DNA of 64,000 bases. Source: Candidatus Gastranaerophilales bacterium. Lineage in GTDB: Bacteria; Cyanobacteriota; Vampirovibrionia; Gastranaerophilales; Gastranaerophilaceae. The position numbers and the translations under genes are program-made. Below are positions 33,260 to 40,944 of this stretch, in pieces. A model generated the notes under the pieces. The model was not told the origin of the DNA. It searched no databases and saw only the letters and a list, made by a program, of their open reading frames with translations. The first letter of the stretch is position 1. Each line of letters begins with the position of its first letter. Where the stretch lies: contig CALUQH010000032.1 in the NCBI GenBank assembly GCA_944322885.1, positions 1 to 64,000 on the forward strand, in the 5' to 3' direction.

Positions 33260-34422
33260 TGTTTATTGATATTGATTGCAGCCAGATGAAAAAATATAAC
33301 CAGAATGCTTACGGGGATTATTTTATTTCCAAAAGATACCCCGATGAAGCGAAACTGATTGCTGTTCTTTCCGACGGTTTAGGCAGCGGAATTAAAGCAA
33401 ATATTTTATCCTGCATGACTGCAACAATGCTTTTAAAATTCATAGAAGGCGACCAGATACCAATCAGCAAGGCTGCCGAAATTATTATGAACTCGCTTCC
33501 CGTATGTCAGGTTAGAAAAATAAGTTACTCGACATTTTCAGCTATTGAGGTGGATGACGAAGGGAATGCAAAAATTGTTGAAGAAGGAAACCCACGGTTT
33601 ATATGGCTTAGAAACAATGAAGTTATGGATCCTGAATATAAATCAATTCCTTCAAAAACCTTTAAAAACCGTTGTTTAAAAATTTATAAAATTAAATTGC
33701 AGTTAGGTGACAGATTGATTTTCTGTTCTGACGGCGTCACACAATCCGGGCTCGGCGGCGGGCGGTTGAAGCTTGGGCTAAGACGTGAAGGCTTAATTGT
33801 CCTTTTACAGGATAAGCTGAAAGAACATCCCGATATTTCAAGTACCGAACTTGCCCAGTATATAGTAAATCAGGCAAGAAATATTGAAACTGACAGGCTT
33901 CCCAAAGATGATATTTCTGCATGCGCAATTTATTTCAGAGAACCCAGAGAAGCACTGGTATTCACAGGGCCGCCTTATCATCAGGAAAAAGATGCCGAAT
34001 ATGCAAAAATGTTTGCTAATTTCAAAGGGAAAAAAGCAATCTGCGGGGGTACAACCGCAAATTTAATATCAAGAGAACTTAACAGGCCTATTACAATGGA
34101 TACAACAATAAGTATAGGCAAACTCCCTGCCTGCTCATATATGGAAGGGGTTGATCTGGTAACTGAAGGGATACTTACTCTTACTAAAGCCATGGAATAT
34201 CTGGAGGCAAATACTCCTGAGATTGATAATGCCGCAGGGAAACTGGTGAGATTTTTATTAGACAGCGACTGCATATATTTTATGGTAGGGGCAAAACTAA
34301 ATCAGGCGCATTATGACCCAGCCCTTCCCATAGAAATCGAAATCAGAAAAAATATTATCAAAAAAATGTCGAATTTGCTTCAAGAAAAATATTTTAAAAA
34401 AGTTAATATACAATACATGTAA
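33259..34422 (+). CDS. PP2C/SpoIIE-type serine phosphatase of the hydrogenase locus
   Basis: A 387-residue protein. The N-terminal part is a SpoIIE/PP2C-like phosphatase domain: LIAVLSDGLGSGIKANILSCMTA (metal-binding Asp in SDGLGSG), LGDRLIFCSDGVTQSG and LPKDDISACAIYF (metal-binding DD). An additional C-terminal domain follows (KGKKAICGGTTANLISRELNR...). It starts with GTG overlapping the stop of the group C hydrogenase gene by one base. This coupling suggests that the PAS/hydrogenase protein controls the phosphatase, which would dephosphorylate an unknown Ser/Thr protein, e.g. an anti-sigma-antagonist. No kinase or STAS gene is adjacent. Comparable hydrogenase-phosphatase neighbours occur in clostridial hfs-type clusters. 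Confidence 0.87.
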   Translation: MFIDIDCSQMKKYNQNAYGDYFISKRYPDEAKLIAVLSDGLGSGIKANILSCMTATMLLKFIEGDQIPISKAAEIIMNSLPVCQVRKISYSTFSAIEVDDEGNAKIVEEGNPRFIWLRNNEVMDPEYKSIPSKTFKNRCLKIYKIKLQLGDRLIFCSDGVTQSGLGGGRLKLGLRREGLIVLLQDKLKEHPDISSTELAQYIVNQARNIETDRLPKDDISACAIYFREPREALVFTGPPYHQEKDAEYAKMFANFKGKKAICGGTTANLISRELNRPITMDTTISIGKLPACSYMEGVDLVTEGILTLTKAMEYLEANTPEIDNAAGKLVRFLLDSDCIYFMVGAKLNQAHYDPALPIEIEIRKNIIKKMSNLLQEKYFKKVNIQYM

Positions 34423-34463
34423 AAAAGATTGAAAAAATAAATTTATAATTGTAAAATTACAAT

Positions 34464-34628
34464 AAAGTATAATGAAGGTTAATAGAAAGGGTTAAAAAGG
34501 AGGCGAAGCCTCTGGCAAAAATATAACAAAGTATAACTAAAATTGACGGAATGGATAAAAAGGAGGCAAAGCCTCTGACGAAAATATCAGAAGTATAACG
34601 AATATTAATAGAAAGGGTAAAAAGAAAA
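34464..34628 (+). repeat. 62-64 bp tandem leader repeat before the second ferredoxin gene
   Basis: Two full units (34464-34527, 34528-34589) and a third partial unit (34590-34628) that runs directly into the ATG. Each unit starts (A/G)AAGTATAA, has an AAAGGG- or GGAT-type purine run, then AAAAAG. In full units this is followed by GGAGGC-G/AAA-GCCTCT, a hairpin that hides a perfect GGAGG, and a GGC/GAC-AAAATAT tail. The third unit replaces the hairpin with AAAAATG. The units are homologous to the 65-bp repeat upstream of lpxA (44716-44862). Confidence 0.85.
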
Positions 34629-34886
34629 ATGAGCGAAAAAGTTAGTGTTAAAGTATGTTTGGGAACAACATGTTTCGTAATGGGGTCGTCTAATTTACAG
34701 GAATTAATCGAAATGGTTCCTAAAAAATACGGTGACAAAGTAGAAGTTGCAGGAGTTCCTTGTTTAGGCTTATGTTCAATTGACTGGGAATTTTCAAAAG
34801 CACCTTATGTAAAAGTTGACGATGAGGTGATTAAAGAAGCAACTGTTGAAAAGGTTTTAAAAGCTATTGATGAAAAATTGAAATAG
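34629..34886 (+). CDS. Thioredoxin-like [2Fe-2S] ferredoxin of the hydrogenase locus
   Basis: An 85-residue thioredoxin-fold ferredoxin with ligands CLGTTC (C-x4-C) and CLGLC (C-x3-C), paralogous to the protein at 31251. The AAAGGG of the last tandem unit lies 11 bases before the ATG, so the repeat supplies its ribosome-binding site. An intrinsic terminator separates it from the group B-like hydrogenase gene at 35021. It may deliver electrons to either hydrogenase. It is likely the end of the purB-ferredoxin-hydS-phosphatase run or a separate unit with the repeat as leader. Confidence 0.87.
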   Translation: MSEKVSVKVCLGTTCFVMGSSNLQELIEMVPKKYGDKVEVAGVPCLGLCSIDWEFSKAPYVKVDDEVIKEATVEKVLKAIDEKLK

Positions 34887-34914
34887 TATTTAAATTAAAA
34901 ATGATATAATTAGT

Positions 34915-34946
34915 TAAAAGCTCCCATACTTAATAGGAGCTTTTAT
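34915..34946 (+). terminator. Intrinsic terminator before the group B-like hydrogenase gene
   Basis: AAAAGCTCC / GGAGCTTTTA stem-loop with a 12-base loop followed by TTATTATAT. It makes the downstream hydrogenase a separate transcription unit. Confidence 0.82.
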
Positions 34947-35020
34947 TATATATATTTGGAAAAATTTTATGTTCATGCCATAATATAAAATATATGGAAT
35001 AGTAAAGAGGAAAAAGATAT

Positions 35021-36496
35021 ATGGCAATGAATACCAGCACTCCAAAAGAAACATCACATTTAAAAAGAGAGATTTTAGTAAGGCTGATAAAAGCATATTT
35101 GAGTGGTAACTTTGAAGAAAATACAAGACTTATACCTTATGCTATGCGTCCGAAAAACAGCGATGTTCCCAATTACAGGTGCTGTATTTTTAAAGAACGT
35201 GCAATTTTAAGGGACAGAGCTATTGCCGGTTTGGGATTTTCTATTGAAGATACGGATGACAGTGTTCTTCTCTCAGACTTAGCCCAAAAAGCAGAAAAAA
35301 GAGAAGTTCCAGATGAACACCCTCTTACGGTTCTTACAACCGCATGCAAAGGCTGCGTTCCTTCAAGAATTTATGTAACGGATTTATGTCAGGGCTGTGT
35401 TGCAAGGCCTTGCGTAAATACATGTAAATTCGGCGCAATTTCAATACAGAATGGTAAATCAGTTATAGATCCAGCAAAATGTAAAAATTGCGGAATGTGC
35501 GTTCAGGTTTGTCCTTATCAAGCAATTCAGAAAATTATTGTTCCGTGTGAAAGTGCATGCCCTGTCGGTGCAATTGCCAAAGATGAAAACGGACATGCAA
35601 AAATAGATTTTGACAAATGTATTTCCTGCGGTAAATGTGCATCAGCCTGCCCGTTTGGTGCGGTTCATGAAAAAAGCCAGATTATTGATGTACTTAAACA
35701 AATTAAAGCGGGGAAAAAGGTAATTGCAATGGTTGCTCCTGCAATGTTCGGCCAGCTTCCGTGTAAACCGCAGCAGCTTAAAGAAGCTATAATGGAGCTT
35801 GGTTTTGCGGATGTTTACGAGGTTGCTCAAGGTGCAGATGTTACAACAAAAACCGAAGCTGCCGAATTTGAGGAAAGACTTGTAAAAGGCGCTGAATTTA
35901 TGACAACTTCGTGCTGTGCAGGATATAACGAACTTGTTGATAAGCATATCCCTGAAATGAAGCCTTTCCGTTCAGACACAAAAACTCCAATGTATTACAC
36001 AGCAGAGATTGTAAAGAGAGAAAATCCGGATGCCGTAACCGTATTTTTCAGCCCCTGCGTTGCAAAAAAACGTGAAGCTCTTCAAAATCCTAACGTTGAT
36101 TACGTTTTGAATTATGAAGAAATAGGAGCCTGGATGGTTGCTCTGGGTATACAGGTTGCTGAATGCTCCGAAAGCGAGTTTAAACATGAGGCTTCCGCAG
36201 AAGGAAGAAATTACTGTGTATCCGGCGGAGTTGCAAAAGCAGTCGAAACGTTATTACCTGAAGAAATTCCGGCTCATGTAGTTTTAGTAGACGGACTTAC
36301 GAAACAGTCAGTTCGAGATTTGAAAAAATATGCCAAAAACGGAATGTGCGATTTAGGAAATCTGATTGAAGTAATGGCCTGCACAGGCGGATGTCTCGGC
36401 GGAAATTCAACTGTTAACGCATTCAAACCTGCATTAAAACAAGTTACATCATACGTAAATGAAAGCAAGTCAATAAAAGAACAGGTTGAAAATTAA
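35021..36496 (+). CDS. Group B-like [FeFe]-hydrogenase
   Basis: A 491-residue soluble hydrogenase. An N-terminal region of about 100 residues without known motif is followed by a Cys-rich ferredoxin-type part (CKGC, CQGCVARPCVNTC, CKNCGMCVQVCPYQA, CISCGKCASACPFGA; about 108-210), enough for three or more Fe-S clusters. The H-cluster domain then shows TTSCCAGY (L1, near 295), SPCVAKK (L2, near 344) and EVMACTGGCLGGNSTVN (L3, near 450), so all cluster cysteines are kept. The L1 and L3 variants fit group B rather than group A. It should reduce protons with ferredoxin during fermentation. AGAGG lies 11 bases before the ATG. Its own promoter follows the terminator at 34915. Confidence 0.9.
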   Translation: MAMNTSTPKETSHLKREILVRLIKAYLSGNFEENTRLIPYAMRPKNSDVPNYRCCIFKERAILRDRAIAGLGFSIEDTDDSVLLSDLAQKAEKREVPDEHPLTVLTTACKGCVPSRIYVTDLCQGCVARPCVNTCKFGAISIQNGKSVIDPAKCKNCGMCVQVCPYQAIQKIIVPCESACPVGAIAKDENGHAKIDFDKCISCGKCASACPFGAVHEKSQIIDVLKQIKAGKKVIAMVAPAMFGQLPCKPQQLKEAIMELGFADVYEVAQGADVTTKTEAAEFEERLVKGAEFMTTSCCAGYNELVDKHIPEMKPFRSDTKTPMYYTAEIVKRENPDAVTVFFSPCVAKKREALQNPNVDYVLNYEEIGAWMVALGIQVAECSESEFKHEASAEGRNYCVSGGVAKAVETLLPEEIPAHVVLVDGLTKQSVRDLKKYAKNGMCDLGNLIEVMACTGGCLGGNSTVNAFKPALKQVTSYVNESKSIKEQVEN

Positions 36497-36507
36497 TAAC
36501 ATTGAAA

Positions 36508-36541
36508 TAAAAAAGGCGGAAATTAAAAAACCGCTTTTTTT
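36508..36541 (+). terminator. Intrinsic terminator after the hydrogenase gene
   Basis: AAAAGGCGG and CCGCTTTTTTT pair around an A-rich loop, 12 bases after the stop. Confidence 0.75.
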
Positions 36542-36560
36542 ATAATATAATAAAACAGTT

Positions 36561-37733
36561 ATGGAAACTAAGAAGAGAAAAATAAGCATTATAGGCTCAA
36601 CAGGCTCTATCGGCCGTCAGGCACTCGAAGTTATTGAAAAATTAGAAGATAAGTTTGAAATTATAGCCCTTGCAGGCGGTAACAACGTTGAACTTTTAAA
36701 AAAACAGGCAGAAAAATTTAAACCTAAATATATCTGTTCAAATGCTCCCTCGCCCTGTCGGATTGACCTCGAGGCGGGAGAGGGTTGGGGTGAGGGGTTA
36801 ACAATCCTCCATGGCTCAGAAGGCCTTGAACAAATTTGTTCAAATAAAGAAAACGATATTATACTTGTTGCATGCTCGGGAAAAATTGGACTCAAACCGA
36901 CATTAACCGCAATAAAAAACGGAATTGATATCGCCCTTGCTAACAAAGAAACTCTTGTTATGGCAGGCGATATAGTTATGAAGGAAGCTAAAAAATACGG
37001 AGTAAATATTATTCCTGTTGACAGCGAACACTGCGCAATTCACCAATGTATAAAAGATATTAAACAGGTTGATAAACTGATTATCACAGCATCCGGCGGC
37101 CCTTTTCTTCATAAATCAATTGAGGATATGAAAAACGCAACGGTTGAACAGGCGCTTGCTCACCCCAGATGGAATATGGGTAAAAAAATTACCGTTGACA
37201 GTGCAACTTTAATGAATAAAGGGTTGGAAATTATTGAAGCTCATCATCTTTTCGGTTTTGATTATAACAAAATAGAAGTTGTAGTTCATCCGCAAAGTAT
37301 TGTCCATTCAGCAATAGAATATGTTGACGGAAGCGTTATTGCACAATTGGGTTTGCCGAGTATGCATATTCCGATACAATACGCAATAACTTATCCCGAG
37401 AGATTTGAAGGTATTAAATCAAAAAGTTTCAGTTTCTCTGAAATTGCAAGACTGGATTTTGAAAAGCCTGATTTCGAAAAGTTCCCGACAGTAAAACTTG
37501 CTTATGCAATGGGAAGATTAGGCGGGACGGCAACAGTTTGTATGAATGCTGCAAATGAAGAAGCTGTTTTTGCATTTCTTGACGGGAAAATAAAGCTTTA
37601 TAATATATACGAAATAACCAAAAAAATGTGCGATGAACATGCTGTTATAAAAAATCCTTCAATAGATGAGATTTTTGCGGTTGATGCGGAAATTCGTGAA
37701 AAAACAAAAGAATACATATCAAAATTATTATAA
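36561..37733 (+). CDS. dxr: 1-deoxy-D-xylulose 5-phosphate reductoisomerase
   Basis: A 390-residue NADPH enzyme making MEP, the second step of the non-mevalonate isoprenoid route. Marks: IIGSTGSIGRQALEV (NADPH site), metal-binding VDSEHCAIHQ, TASGGPF, the flexible loop HPRWNMGKKITVDSATLMNKGLE and HPQSIVHS. Residues about 62-80 (APSPCRIDLEAGEGWGEGL) do not look like DXR. They are encoded by a GC-rich palindromic repeat (36744-36800) read in frame, in or replacing a variable segment before the conserved GLKPTL. TATAAT ends 9 bases before the ATG and there is no Shine-Dalgarno. Confidence 0.94.
   Translation: METKKRKISIIGSTGSIGRQALEVIEKLEDKFEIIALAGGNNVELLKKQAEKFKPKYICSNAPSPCRIDLEAGEGWGEGLTILHGSEGLEQICSNKENDIILVACSGKIGLKPTLTAIKNGIDIALANKETLVMAGDIVMKEAKKYGVNIIPVDSEHCAIHQCIKDIKQVDKLIITASGGPFLHKSIEDMKNATVEQALAHPRWNMGKKITVDSATLMNKGLEIIEAHHLFGFDYNKIEVVVHPQSIVHSAIEYVDGSVIAQLGLPSMHIPIQYAITYPERFEGIKSKSFSFSEIARLDFEKPDFEKFPTVKLAYAMGRLGGTATVCMNAANEEAVFAFLDGKIKLYNIYEITKKMCDEHAVIKNPSIDEIFAVDAEIREKTKEYISKLL
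36744..36800. repeat. Palindromic repeat inside dxr
   Basis: CTCCCTCGCC and GGCGGGAG form an imperfect stem around CTGTCGGATTGACCTCGA, followed by AGGGTTGGGGTGAGGGG. This is the look of intergenic repeats of the CCCTC...GAGAGGGTTGGGGTGAGGG kind found in many bacteria. It is far more GC-rich than its surroundings, stays in frame and adds no stop. The core GTCGGATTGA also occurs in the repeat at 53700-53771. Confidence 0.8.
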
Positions 37734-37801
37734 TAAATATCATTGTATTTTTTGTAATATAATATTTACAGCCAATACAGCCAGAGAAAGGGAGAAAATA
37801 T

Positions 37802-38755
37802 ATGGGAAAAAATAGAATCGGTATAGATGTAGGCGGAACTAACGTTAAAATTGCACTCGTTAACGACAAAGGTGAAATTAAGTATTCAAATTCAGTTCCG
37901 ACACGTGCGGAAATGGGGTATGAATATACTGTTAACAATATTAAACAGGCAATTCATGACTTGCTTACAGAAACTAAGTTAACAACAAAAGACATAGAAG
38001 GTATCGGATTTGGATTTCCCGGACAGGTTGATTATAAAGCAGGTGTTGTAAGAAATGCCCCGAATATTCCCGGCTGGGTTGAAGTTCCTATTGCAAAACT
38101 TATTGAAGATGAATTTCATATTCCGACGCGAGTTGATAATGACGTAAGATGTGCCGCTCTTGGCGAACTCAATTACGGCGCCGGTAAGGGCTGTGAAAAT
38201 TTAATCTGTATTACTGTAGGTACAGGTATCGGTTCTGGACTGATTGTAAACGGGAAGCTTGTACGCGGAGCCTCAAATGCAGCAGGTGAAATCGGTCATA
38301 TTAAACTCCAAATGAATGACGGCCCGATATGCGGCTGCGGCGACACAGGATGTTTGGAAGCTTTTGCCTCAGGCCCTTCAATTGTAGCAATGGCAAACGA
38401 TTATATCAGAGGCGGAAAATCCGCTAAATTCCGCGAAATGGCTGAAGGCGGAGCAATAACTCCGTATATCGTATGCGAAGCTGCAAAAGCAGGCGACCCT
38501 GTTGCCCAAAGAATTTTTACAATAATGGGTGAATACATTGGAATAGGTATGGCAAGTGTTGTTAACCTTTTGAATCCTGAAAGAATTATTGTGGGCGGCG
38601 GGGTTGCCGATGCAGGCGATTTATTGCTTAATCCTTTAAAAGAAACTCTTTACAAGCGTGCAATGAGGGTTGCAGGTTCTGCCGTCGAAGTTGTTCCGGC
38701 ACAACTGGGCAACACTGCAGGCGTTATCGGCGCAAGCTTGCTGATAGAAAGTTAG
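37802..38755 (+). CDS. glk: ROK-family glucokinase
   Basis: A 317-residue sugar kinase. IGIDVGGTNVKIALV is the ATP-binding phosphate-1 motif; GFGFPGQVD and VDNDVRCAALGE (catalytic Asp) follow; then TVGTGIGSGLIVNGKL and the ROK Zn site CGCGDTGCLEAFASG. It most likely phosphorylates glucose at the entry of glycolysis; N-acetylmannosamine or other hexoses are possible for ROK kinases. AAAGGGAG is 7 bases before the ATG. A hairpin repeat follows 34 bases after the stop. Confidence 0.9.
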   Translation: MGKNRIGIDVGGTNVKIALVNDKGEIKYSNSVPTRAEMGYEYTVNNIKQAIHDLLTETKLTTKDIEGIGFGFPGQVDYKAGVVRNAPNIPGWVEVPIAKLIEDEFHIPTRVDNDVRCAALGELNYGAGKGCENLICITVGTGIGSGLIVNGKLVRGASNAAGEIGHIKLQMNDGPICGCGDTGCLEAFASGPSIVAMANDYIRGGKSAKFREMAEGGAITPYIVCEAAKAGDPVAQRIFTIMGEYIGIGMASVVNLLNPERIIVGGGVADAGDLLLNPLKETLYKRAMRVAGSAVEVVPAQLGNTAGVIGASLLIES

Positions 38756-38789
38756 AAAGAGGAATAATTTTTTTGTTTTTGTCAACAAC

Positions 38790-38846
38790 GTCATTCTGAA
38801 CTCGGTTCAGAATCTATGTAAGATCCTGAAATAAATTCAGGATGAC
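38790..38846. repeat. Two-hairpin GTCAT...ATGAC repeat, copy 1
   Basis: GTCAT, then hairpin TTCTGAA/TTCAGAA, a short linker, hairpin ATCCTGAA/TTCAGGAT, and a closing GAC. The same element, inverted and with a longer first loop, is at 53700-53771. It lies between the ends of glk and an XRE gene that converge on it. Confidence 0.85.
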
Positions 38847-38859
38847 AAAAATAAAAAAA

Positions 38860-39165
38860 TTAAAAAAGCATTTTATAAATCAATCGGACAAGCTTTTCGT
38901 CACTGTTAAGCTTGTCTATTATTTTATTTTTCAAAAAATCAATATCTCTCAAATGCTCTGTTTTTAAAATTTCATCAGGTGTAATTTGAAAAGCCTTAAT
39001 TAGTTTGTCAAGAGTATTTACACGCGGGAAGGTCTGTCCGTTTTCAATCTTAATTAAATTTCTTGTTTCAATTCCGATAATCTCTGCAAGTTGCTCCTGC
39101 GTAAGAGAGCGTTCTTTTCTCAATTCTTTAACTCTTTTTCCGAATAAATTTTTAACACTTTCCAT
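38860..39165 (-). CDS. Small XRE-family regulator, divergent from prepilin-like gene 2
   Basis: A 101-residue protein. The HTH covers residues 1-66 (VKELRKERSLTQEQLAEIIG, ETRNLIKIENGQTFPRVNTLDKLIKAFQI), and a 35-residue charged tail follows (LKNKIIDKLNSDEKLVRLIYKMLF). The length and layout match the XRE protein at 24760. TATAAT on the minus strand ends 4 bases before the ATG and there is no Shine-Dalgarno. The prepilin-like gene at 39260 is transcribed the other way from 94 bp upstream. Its likely target is the inverted repeat around the prepilin -35 box. Confidence 0.9.
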   Translation of the reverse strand: MESVKNLFGKRVKELRKERSLTQEQLAEIIGIETRNLIKIENGQTFPRVNTLDKLIKAFQITPDEILKTEHLRDIDFLKNKIIDKLNSDEKLVRLIYKMLF

Positions 39166-39209
39166 AATAATTATATATACACTGTTTAAACAAATAACGT
39201 GATGATAAA

Positions 39210-39259
39210 TTATATCACTTTATATTGACTAAAATGATATAAATATGTATAATAATGAT
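39210..39259 (+). promoter_or_regulatory. Promoter and operator-like repeat of prepilin-like gene 2
   Basis: TTGACT (39225-39230), a 17-base spacer and TATAAT (39248-39253) form a near-consensus promoter, with the ATG 6 bases after the -10. TTATATCA (39210-39217) and TGATATAA (39235-39242) are exact inverted copies flanking the -35, well placed for a repressor. Confidence 0.75.
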
Positions 39260-39949
39260 ATGATACATCAGTTTAAGAATAAAAATATGAAAAATTCTGC
39301 ATTTACGCTTGCCGAAGTATTGATAACCCTGGGAATAATAGGTGTAGTAGCTGCAATGACTTTGCCGGCTTTAATCACCAATTATCAAAAACAGGTAACT
39401 GTAACAAGATTAAAAAAAGCTTATTCCCAGCTTGCCCAGACTGTAAAACTCTCCGAGAATGAAAACGGTGAAATAGAATATTGGGACTTAACTTTGCCTT
39501 CAGATACTTTTATGGAAAAATATATAACTCCGTTTCTGAAAAATATAGGTAAAACATCTGGCAGAGACATTAACACATTAATCAATTATAAATATCTCAA
39601 CGGTCAAACAATTACGGAATTTAGTGCAAATGGAACGGATACTTCTGTGAGAAAATTAGCGGACGGAACTATAATATTTGTTGATTCTTGGACACCGGAT
39701 GACGGGAGTTATCGAACGGTTATGGTTGATATTAACGGTTATAGAAGACCAAATATGTTAGGTAAAGATTTATTCTCATTTTGGATTAATAGTACAAATG
39801 GTTTATCTCCATCTGGTTCTTGTGTAGATGACGAATGTTTGGAACCAACTTTACACATGTGTAATAAAAATGCGGCCAATGGCGGTTATGCCTGTACAAA
39901 GGTTATTATTCAAAACGGCTGGCAGATAAGTGATGATTATCCTTGGTAA
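39260..39949 (+). CDS. Prepilin-like protein, pair 2
   Basis: A 229-residue secreted or surface protein with a class III prepilin N-terminus: a basic leader (MIHQFKNKNMKNSA), then FTLAEVLITLGIIGVVAAMTLPALI with Glu at +5; the residue before the cut is Ala instead of Gly. The globular part includes ITNYQKQVTVTRLKKAYSQLAQTVKLSENENG, VMVDINGYRRPNMLGKDLF (D-x-N-G pattern shared with the protein at 51864) and four Cys near the end. The ATG at 39260 lies 6 bases after TATAAT; a second ATG at 39287 would give a shorter leader. No assembly genes are adjacent. Confidence 0.87.
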   Translation: MIHQFKNKNMKNSAFTLAEVLITLGIIGVVAAMTLPALITNYQKQVTVTRLKKAYSQLAQTVKLSENENGEIEYWDLTLPSDTFMEKYITPFLKNIGKTSGRDINTLINYKYLNGQTITEFSANGTDTSVRKLADGTIIFVDSWTPDDGSYRTVMVDINGYRRPNMLGKDLFSFWINSTNGLSPSGSCVDDECLEPTLHMCNKNAANGGYACTKVIIQNGWQISDDYPW

Positions 39950-39987
39950 TTTGAATATTAAATTTGTTTTTGCTAATAATTTATATT

Positions 39988-40944
39988 ATGGCAGTATATT
40001 TTTTCTACGGCGAAGAAGATTTTAATATTGAACAGGAAATCGGGAAATTGAAAAAAGGACTCGATAAGAATTTTCTTGAAATGTCTTTCAAAACTTACGA
40101 TAATCCGAAATTTCCCGATTTAATTTCAATTTTGCGTTCACAACCGATGATGTTCGGGAAAATGCTTATTGTTATAAACTGTCTTGACTATTTTTCCAAA
40201 ACTTTTGAAGATAAAGAGATTAAAGAAATCGAAAGTGCGCTTGAAAATAATAACGAAAACCTTGATATAGTCTTTGTGGCACAACTCCCGAGAAACGAGG
40301 GTAAAAAACTCGACAGCCGTAAAAAATTCTTTAAACTTCTAAAAAAATATAATTCTCTTGAATGTCCGCTTATCCCGACATATAAAACAGCCGAGCTTGA
40401 AAGCTGGATTATTAAGCAGGGAAAAGCTAAAGGGATAAAACTTGATAAAAATGCGCTTACTGCAATAATTTCACAAATAGGGAACAACCTTCGCCAGATA
40501 GACGGCGAACTTGATAAACTAAAGCTTTTTGCCTACCCGGCTGATACAGTAACTGCAGATATGGTGAGAGAAATCTGTATTTCAAATGAGGACTTGTTTG
40601 CTTTTTCAGATTTTTTGATGGAAAACGAGAAAGACAGAGCGCTTCTTGAATACAGAAAACTGCTTGATACACGATATCCGCTTGAAATTTTATCAACCTT
40701 ACAGACCATGCTCAGACGCTGGATAATTCTTAAAGCAAAATCGCAGAGTGCAACGCCGATGGAGCTTTCAAGAATGACAGGAATGCATGAATATGTTGTC
40801 AAACTAACATTGCAAAAACTGAAAAAAAATAATTTAAAAGATTTAGTCAAACTAAAAGAAAATTTGACAGATGCTGAATACAGGATTAAATCTGGACTTG
40901 CGCTAGATGTTGAAAAAGAGGTGGAAAATGCACTCTTTAGATGA
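39988..40944 (+). CDS. holA: DNA polymerase III delta subunit
   Basis: A 318-residue clamp-loader subunit that opens the sliding clamp. It begins MAVYFFYGEEDFNIEQEI, the family's first strand and P-loop remnant. Typical segments are LRSQPMMFGKMLIVINCLDYF, QIGNNLRQIDGELDKLKLFA and LLDTRYPLEILSTLQTMLRRW. A TAATAAT box stands 7 bases before the ATG and there is no Shine-Dalgarno; an earlier ATG at 39964 is not needed. The holB start overlaps its 3' end by 17 bases, so two clamp-loader subunits are made from one message. Confidence 0.9.
   Translation: MAVYFFYGEEDFNIEQEIGKLKKGLDKNFLEMSFKTYDNPKFPDLISILRSQPMMFGKMLIVINCLDYFSKTFEDKEIKEIESALENNNENLDIVFVAQLPRNEGKKLDSRKKFFKLLKKYNSLECPLIPTYKTAELESWIIKQGKAKGIKLDKNALTAIISQIGNNLRQIDGELDKLKLFAYPADTVTADMVREICISNEDLFAFSDFLMENEKDRALLEYRKLLDTRYPLEILSTLQTMLRRWIILKAKSQSATPMELSRMTGMHEYVVKLTLQKLKKNNLKDLVKLKENLTDAEYRIKSGLALDVEKEVENALFR

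Noticed and set aside
33259-34422. Sporulation protein SpoIIE
   Set aside because: Only the phosphatase domain is related; there are no sporulation genes and the context is hydrogenase signalling.
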